Source: JBDIAR01 sp039812545
GTDB lineage: Bacteria > Actinomycetota > Actinomycetes > Actinomycetales > Dermatophilaceae
Length of the DNA: 16,720 nt
Reading direction: 5' to 3'
Assembly: GCA_039812545.1 (NCBI GenBank)
Contig: JBDIAR010000069.1
Location: forward strand, 1 to 16,720
A program made the translations under genes and the position numbers. Below, one piece after another: positions 13,230-16,720 of the stretch. The stretch's first letter is position 1; every line of letters starts with the position of its first letter. The notes below the pieces were generated by a model. That model was not told where the DNA came from. It ran no database searches and saw only the letters and a program-made list of their open reading frames with translations.

Positions 13230-14628
13230 ACCGGGCCGCGGCCGGGCCGAGGTTTCCCGAGGCGTCGACACCGGCGGCCACCCGCACCCGGCCGAGCAGC
13301 AGCCCGCCCGCGACGAAGAAGACGAGCACCGCCAAGATGGGTGACCGGTAATTGCCGACGCCCGCGTGGACCACGCCGAAGAAGAACGGCCCGAACCAAC
13401 TGGTGGAGCGGTCCATGCATTGATAGAGCCCGAAGTACGTCCCCTGACGCCCCACCGGGATCAAGGTCGAGTACAACGACCGGCTCAACGCCTGGGTGCC
13501 GCCGAGCAGCAGACCCACGCAGGACGACGCGGCGACGAAGGCGGACAGGTTGTCGGCCGGAACGACGAGCGCCAGCGGCAGGACGAAGCACCACGCGCCA
13601 AGGCTCCACAAGATCGTCCGCCACGCCCCGATCCGCGCCGCGGCCCAGGCGAAGACCAGCGAGCCGCAGGCGGCGACGATCTGAACCGCCAGGAACCCGA
13701 TCGCCAATTGCACCGATGACATCCGCAGGTCGTGTTCGGCAAAGGTGGGGGAGACGCTGATGACCGTTTGGATCCCGTCGTTGTAGAACAGGTAGGCCGC
13801 CAGAAAGAGCATGGTCTGGGGGTGCCGCTTGAGGTCCTCGAAGGTGCGGCGCACCTGGTCCGCCGCCGCCGCCGACCAGCCCTGCCCGACCGTTACGGCG
13901 GGCGTGTTGCGCAGGTGCCGCAGCCGACGAACCGGGATGACCGAGAACCCGACCCACCACAGCCCGGCCAGGAACAGGCATACCCGACTGGCCGCCATGG
14001 TGGACAATCCGAAACGCGGCGCCAAGACGAGGATCGCCAGGACGGCAACCAGGATGACGGCGCCGCCGAGGTAACCGAACGCCCACCCCCGGCAGGACAC
14101 CCGGTCCCGGTCCTCGACCGGTGCCACGTGCACGAGCAGCGAGTCGTAGGCGACCAGGGACGCCCCTCCGGCGACGCCGGCCACGACGAAGAGCGTCGAC
14201 GCGAGCAGCCACCCGCGAGAGCCCACCGTCGCCAACGCGGCCGTGGCGAAGGCGGCGATCGCGGCGCAGGCGGCCAGGACCCGGACCGGGCGGCGACTGC
14301 GATCGACCAGCGCGCCGACGACCAGGACGAAACCGACCGAGAGCAGCGTCGCGACCGTCCCCACATACACCGCCAGGGCGCGGGGAAGGATGCTGATGCC
14401 GAGGACGGACACCGGGACGTCGCAATCGCCGGTGACACCCGGACACGCGTCCTGCCGGGCCAACTCGGTCACGAACGGGGTGAAGATGATGCCCGCGACC
14501 GTGACGTAGAACCCGGAGTTCGCCCAGTCGTACCAGTTCCACGCCCGCTGCGCCGCCGTCGAGGACCGACCCCGACGCCGCCGTCCGACGGGGGCCGACG
14601 ACCTCACGATCGCCCCCGCCGCTGTCAT
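13228..14628 (-). CDS. MFS transporter of the Atg22/UMF1 family
   Basis: The 466-aa inner-membrane protein has about 12 hydrophobic segments. The N-terminal AWNWYDWANSGFYVTV (about 26-41) is the signature of the UMF1/Atg22-like MFS family. The first half ends near the loop at 260-290 (RRLRHLRNTP ... DQVRRTFEDLKRHPQT); the second begins with LAAYLFYNDGIQTVISV, another family landmark, and GGTQALSRSLYSTLIPVGRQ is typical of its helix 9-10 region. The yeast relative exports vacuolar amino acids; bacterial members mostly lack a known substrate. ATG 14628 is placed about 25 residues before the signature; a longer frame to 14838 adds only low-complexity sequence. No SD is obvious. It lies 151 bp upstream of rbpA on the same strand and is divergent from pit. 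Confidence 0.88.
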   Translation of the reverse strand: MTAAGAIVRSSAPVGRRRRGRSSTAAQRAWNWYDWANSGFYVTVAGIIFTPFVTELARQDACPGVTGDCDVPVSVLGISILPRALAVYVGTVATLLSVGFVLVVGALVDRSRRPVRVLAACAAIAAFATAALATVGSRGWLLASTLFVVAGVAGGASLVAYDSLLVHVAPVEDRDRVSCRGWAFGYLGGAVILVAVLAILVLAPRFGLSTMAASRVCLFLAGLWWVGFSVIPVRRLRHLRNTPAVTVGQGWSAAAADQVRRTFEDLKRHPQTMLFLAAYLFYNDGIQTVISVSPTFAEHDLRMSSVQLAIGFLAVQIVAACGSLVFAWAAARIGAWRTILWSLGAWCFVLPLALVVPADNLSAFVAASSCVGLLLGGTQALSRSLYSTLIPVGRQGTYFGLYQCMDRSTSWFGPFFFGVVHAGVGNYRSPILAVLVFFVAGGLLLGRVRVAAGVDASGNLGPAAAR

Positions 14629-14847
14629 GCCGCCAGCGTCCCACACGCCCCGTTCGAAATGACCGGCTTTGACGTGATTTTCGAGGATGCCGCCCGCCGG
14701 CTCCGCGTATGCCGTGCGCCGCGCGGCTCGCCCGGAGTGTCTCCGAAAGTGAAATCGAGGTGAACACTGGGCGATCAACCGATCGATGGACGCTGTTGTC
14801 CGGGCTTTGCGTCGCCAGCAGCCCGGGGCAGGCCTCACACTTGTGGC
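14629..14847. other. Divergent MFS / pit intergenic region
   Basis: This 219-bp gap must carry both promoters, but I see no hexamer pair I would defend. It includes a GTATGCC copy at 14707-14713. A GGGGCAGG stretch (14824-14831) is too far from the pit GTG to be a good SD, so pit may be leaderless or weakly initiated. Confidence 0.4.
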
Positions 14848-16083
14848 GTGGACATCTCACTGATCCTGCTGGTGTTGGTCGTCGTCACGGCGCTCGCCTT
14901 CGACTTCACCAACGGCTTCCACGACACGGGCAACGCGATGGCGACGTCCATCGCCACCGGCGCACTCAAGCCCAAGGTCGCCGTCGCGCTCTCGGGCGTC
15001 CTCAACCTCATCGGCGCCTTCCTCTCGGTCGAGGTGGCCCTCACCGTGACGAACGCGGTCATCAACATCCAGAACAAGGACGGATCACCGGTCTCCTCGC
15101 TGATGGCCGATCACGGTTTCGCGTTGTTGCTCATCGTCCTGGCCGGTCTGATCGGCGGGATCGTGTGGAATCTGCTGACCTGGCTGCTGGGCCTGCCGTC
15201 CAGTTCGTCACACGCCCTCTTCGGCGGCTTGATCGGTTCGACGATCGCCGCGATCGGGTTCTCCGGCGTGAAGTGGAACGGTGACGGCACCAAGCTGGAC
15301 GGGGTGCTCGGCAAGGTCGTCGCACCCGCCCTGCTCTCGCCGATCATCGCCGCCGTCGTCGCGTCGGTCGGCACCTGGCTGATCTACCGGATCACCCGTG
15401 GCGTCGCCGAGCGCTGGAAGGAGCGCGGCTTCCGGTGGGGCCAGATCGGGTCGGCCTCTCTCGTCTCGCTCGCGCACGGCACCAACGACGCGCAAAAGAC
15501 GATGGGCGTCATCACCTTGGGCTTGATCGCCTACGGCAGCCAGACGGACACGCACTCCGTCCCGTTCTGGGTCAAACTGAGTTGCGCCGTTGCCATCGCG
15601 CTGGGCACGTACCTGGGCGGCTGGCGGATCATCCGCACCCTGGGCAAGGGCTTGGTCGAGATCAGTTCCCCGCAGGGCATGGCCGCCGAGTCCTCCTCGG
15701 CCGCCGTCATCCTGGCATCGAGCCACTTCGGTTTCGCGCTGTCCACGACCCACGTCGCCACCGGGTCGATCCTCGGGACCGGCATCGGCCGCAAGGGCGC
15801 CGAAGTCCGCTGGGGAGTCGCGGGGCGCATGCTCGTCGCGTGGACGATCACCCTCCCGGCGGCCGGTCTGGTCGGAGCGATGATGTGGTGGGTCGCGCAC
15901 CTGCTCGGCGGCATCCTCGGCGTCGCGGTCATCTTCACCGTGCTGTGCGCCCTGTCCTGGTACATGTGGCGGCACTCGCGCAAGGCGCCGGTCGACCACA
16001 CCAACGTCAACGACGAGTGGACCAGCGGGGTCCCGGCCGATGCGGCCGCGGCACCGGCCACGGTCTCGGTCTCAGTCAAGTGA
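14848..16083 (+). CDS. pit: Low-affinity inorganic phosphate transporter, PiT family
   Basis: The 411-aa membrane protein carries both PiT half-signatures: FDFTNGFHDTGNAMATSIAT (18-37) and SLAHGTNDAQKTMG (207-220), the inverted-repeat N-D motifs that bind phosphate and cation. GLPSSSSHALFGGLIGS (115-131) and its second-half counterpart around STTHVATGSILGTGIGR are also typical. About ten membrane segments are visible, with a hydrophilic loop near 182-200 and a short polar tail from about 375. PiT proteins import metal-phosphate with protons. GTG 14848 (MDISLILLVL) is the usual family start; no strong SD. It is first of a three-gene set with a 99-aa membrane protein (10-bp gap) and a DUF3349 protein, as with pitA in mycobacteria. 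Confidence 0.93.
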   Translation: MDISLILLVLVVVTALAFDFTNGFHDTGNAMATSIATGALKPKVAVALSGVLNLIGAFLSVEVALTVTNAVINIQNKDGSPVSSLMADHGFALLLIVLAGLIGGIVWNLLTWLLGLPSSSSHALFGGLIGSTIAAIGFSGVKWNGDGTKLDGVLGKVVAPALLSPIIAAVVASVGTWLIYRITRGVAERWKERGFRWGQIGSASLVSLAHGTNDAQKTMGVITLGLIAYGSQTDTHSVPFWVKLSCAVAIALGTYLGGWRIIRTLGKGLVEISSPQGMAAESSSAAVILASSHFGFALSTTHVATGSILGTGIGRKGAEVRWGVAGRMLVAWTITLPAAGLVGAMMWWVAHLLGGILGVAVIFTVLCALSWYMWRHSRKAPVDHTNVNDEWTSGVPADAAAAPATVSVSVK

Positions 16084-16093
16084 GGGGCGCGCG

Positions 16094-16393
16094 ATGAATC
16101 TCGGACTCATTCTTCAGGGTGCGGGCAAAGTCCTGCTGGCCGGCATCATCCTCGGGGCCGGGCTGCCCGCCCTGTTCGCCGTCGGCATCAAGTCCATGGC
16201 ATACGGTCTGGGGGGCGCGGCCGAGGTGGACACCACCGCCAAACCCCACCCGATCGGCCGCGTCATCGGGATCTTGTGCTTCGCGATCGTGCTGGCCGTC
16301 ATTGCGACGGGGATTGCCGTGATTGTCGCCGCGGGGTTCGGCAAGGCCGTGTCCTTCGAGCACATTTACCCCACCTTCGTGAACAAGGGCTGA
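16094..16393 (+). CDS. Small membrane protein of the pit cluster (Rv0544c-like)
   Basis: The 99-aa product has two clear hydrophobic helices: LILQGAGKVLLAGIILGAGLP-type at about 4-32, and IGRVIGILCFAIVLAVIATGIAVIVAAGFG-type at about 54-82, joined by a polar loop rich in Gly, Thr, Lys and Pro (34-53). ATG 16094 follows GAGGGG (16082-16087) by six bases. Its place directly after pit, and before DUF3349, matches the mycobacterial order pitA - Rv0544c - Rv0543c. I infer that it assists or regulates the phosphate transporter; no function is established to my knowledge. Confidence 0.8.
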   Translation: MNLGLILQGAGKVLLAGIILGAGLPALFAVGIKSMAYGLGGAAEVDTTAKPHPIGRVIGILCFAIVLAVIATGIAVIVAAGFGKAVSFEHIYPTFVNKG

Positions 16394-16400
16394 TCGCTGG

Positions 16401-16720
16401 ATGACCGAACACGGCACGCGCAATCCGCTGCGGAAGATCGTGCGCTGGTTGCGCGCCGGTTACCCCGACGGGGTGCCGCAGAAGGACTACATCGCCCTGT
16501 TCGGCATCCTGCACCGCGATCTGACCGAGGACGAGATCGAAGAGATCGCCCTTGAGGCATTGCGTGACCGTCTTGGGGGAGAAGCTCCCGACGACGAGGA
16601 CCGCATCCGGCAGTTGATCCGCAGCCGCGTCCACGAAGAGCCCTCTCCCGAGGACGTGGCGCGGGTCGCCAGCCGGCTCGCGGCGGGGGGCTGGCCGATC
16701 ATGCCCGCCGAGGAAGCCGT
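16401..16720 (+). CDS. DUF3349-domain protein, 3' end cut by the window
   Basis: The frame stays open to the window end, giving 106 residues and a partial codon. It reads as a DUF3349 protein: KIVRWLRAGYPDGVPQKDYI at about 12-31, ALFGILHRDLTEDEIEEIA, a helical LRDRLG, then a second helix set DRIRQLIRSRVHEEPSPEDVARVASRLAAGGWP. Such small soluble helical-bundle proteins are actinobacterial; the mycobacterial Rv0543c belongs to this family and lies in the same cluster. ATG 16401 is seven bases after the previous stop, with no good SD, so translation is probably coupled. Biochemical role unknown. Confidence 0.85.
   Translation, partial: MTEHGTRNPLRKIVRWLRAGYPDGVPQKDYIALFGILHRDLTEDEIEEIALEALRDRLGGEAPDDEDRIRQLIRSRVHEEPSPEDVARVASRLAAGGWPIMPAEEA

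Noticed and set aside
13228..14860. Long frames antisense to or extending the MFS gene
   Set aside because: The extension to 14838 is low-complexity and would cover the divergent promoter region; other frames are GC-rich shadows.
1..16720. CRISPR arrays, insertion sequences, prophage, integrases, rRNA
   Set aside because: No regularly spaced repeats, transposase, integrase or rRNA sequence seen; gene content and codon use look like ordinary chromosome.

Overview
The window is high-GC DNA (roughly 70% G+C by eye) from an actinomycete-type bacterium (Actinomycetota). The clearest markers are RbpA (the actinobacterial RNA polymerase-binding protein), an adjacent lnt-ppm1 lipoprotein acyltransferase / polyprenyl-phosphomannose synthase pair, and a pit - small membrane protein - DUF3349 cluster arranged as in mycobacteria. 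GTG starts, ATGA-coupled genes and probable leaderless genes fit this. I cannot assign a genus.

Layout. (1) 1-1336: a WXG100-like protein fused to a HExxH metallopeptidase-like domain, preceded by several small inverted repeats. It converges on a secreted metzincin-type protease (1337-2605, minus), with a large shared hairpin between them. (2) 2606-3068: non-coding stretch upstream of the protease. (3) 3069-3590 (minus): YbaK/EbsC-type aminoacyl-tRNA deacylase, whose GTG start lies inside a strong hairpin. (4) 3645-9193: a lysine-fermentation locus. kamA (lysine 2,3-aminomutase) reads leftward; kdd-kamD-kamE-kal read rightward from a shared 159-bp divergent promoter region with overlapping palindromes. 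A U-tailed terminator closes the operon. (5) 9194-9738: a 545-bp gap with an orphan sigma70-like promoter and a long structured inverted repeat. (6) 9739-12721: lnt, ppm1 and fxsA, co-directional; fxsA ends convergently with rbpA, their stop codons sharing one CTAG. (7) 12718-14628 (minus): rbpA and an Atg22/UMF1-type MFS transporter. (8) 14848-16720: pit phosphate transporter, a 99-aa membrane protein and a DUF3349 protein cut by the window end.

How the genes work together. KamA makes beta-lysine, KamDE (B12- and PLP-dependent) makes 3,5-diaminohexanoate, Kdd oxidises it to 3-keto-5-aminohexanoate, and Kal deaminates 3-aminobutyryl-CoA to crotonyl-CoA. The cleavage enzyme Kce that links Kdd to Kal is not in the window. 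Lnt and Ppm1 act on the cell envelope, with Ppm1 supplying polyprenyl-phosphomannose for mannosylation.

The most unusual signal is not a gene. The 7-mer GTATGCC / GGCATAC occurs 23 times, in both orientations, inside and between genes and in all three codon phases, about ten times more than composition predicts. It behaves like a genome-wide DNA-level motif, such as an uptake, architecture or protection sequence.
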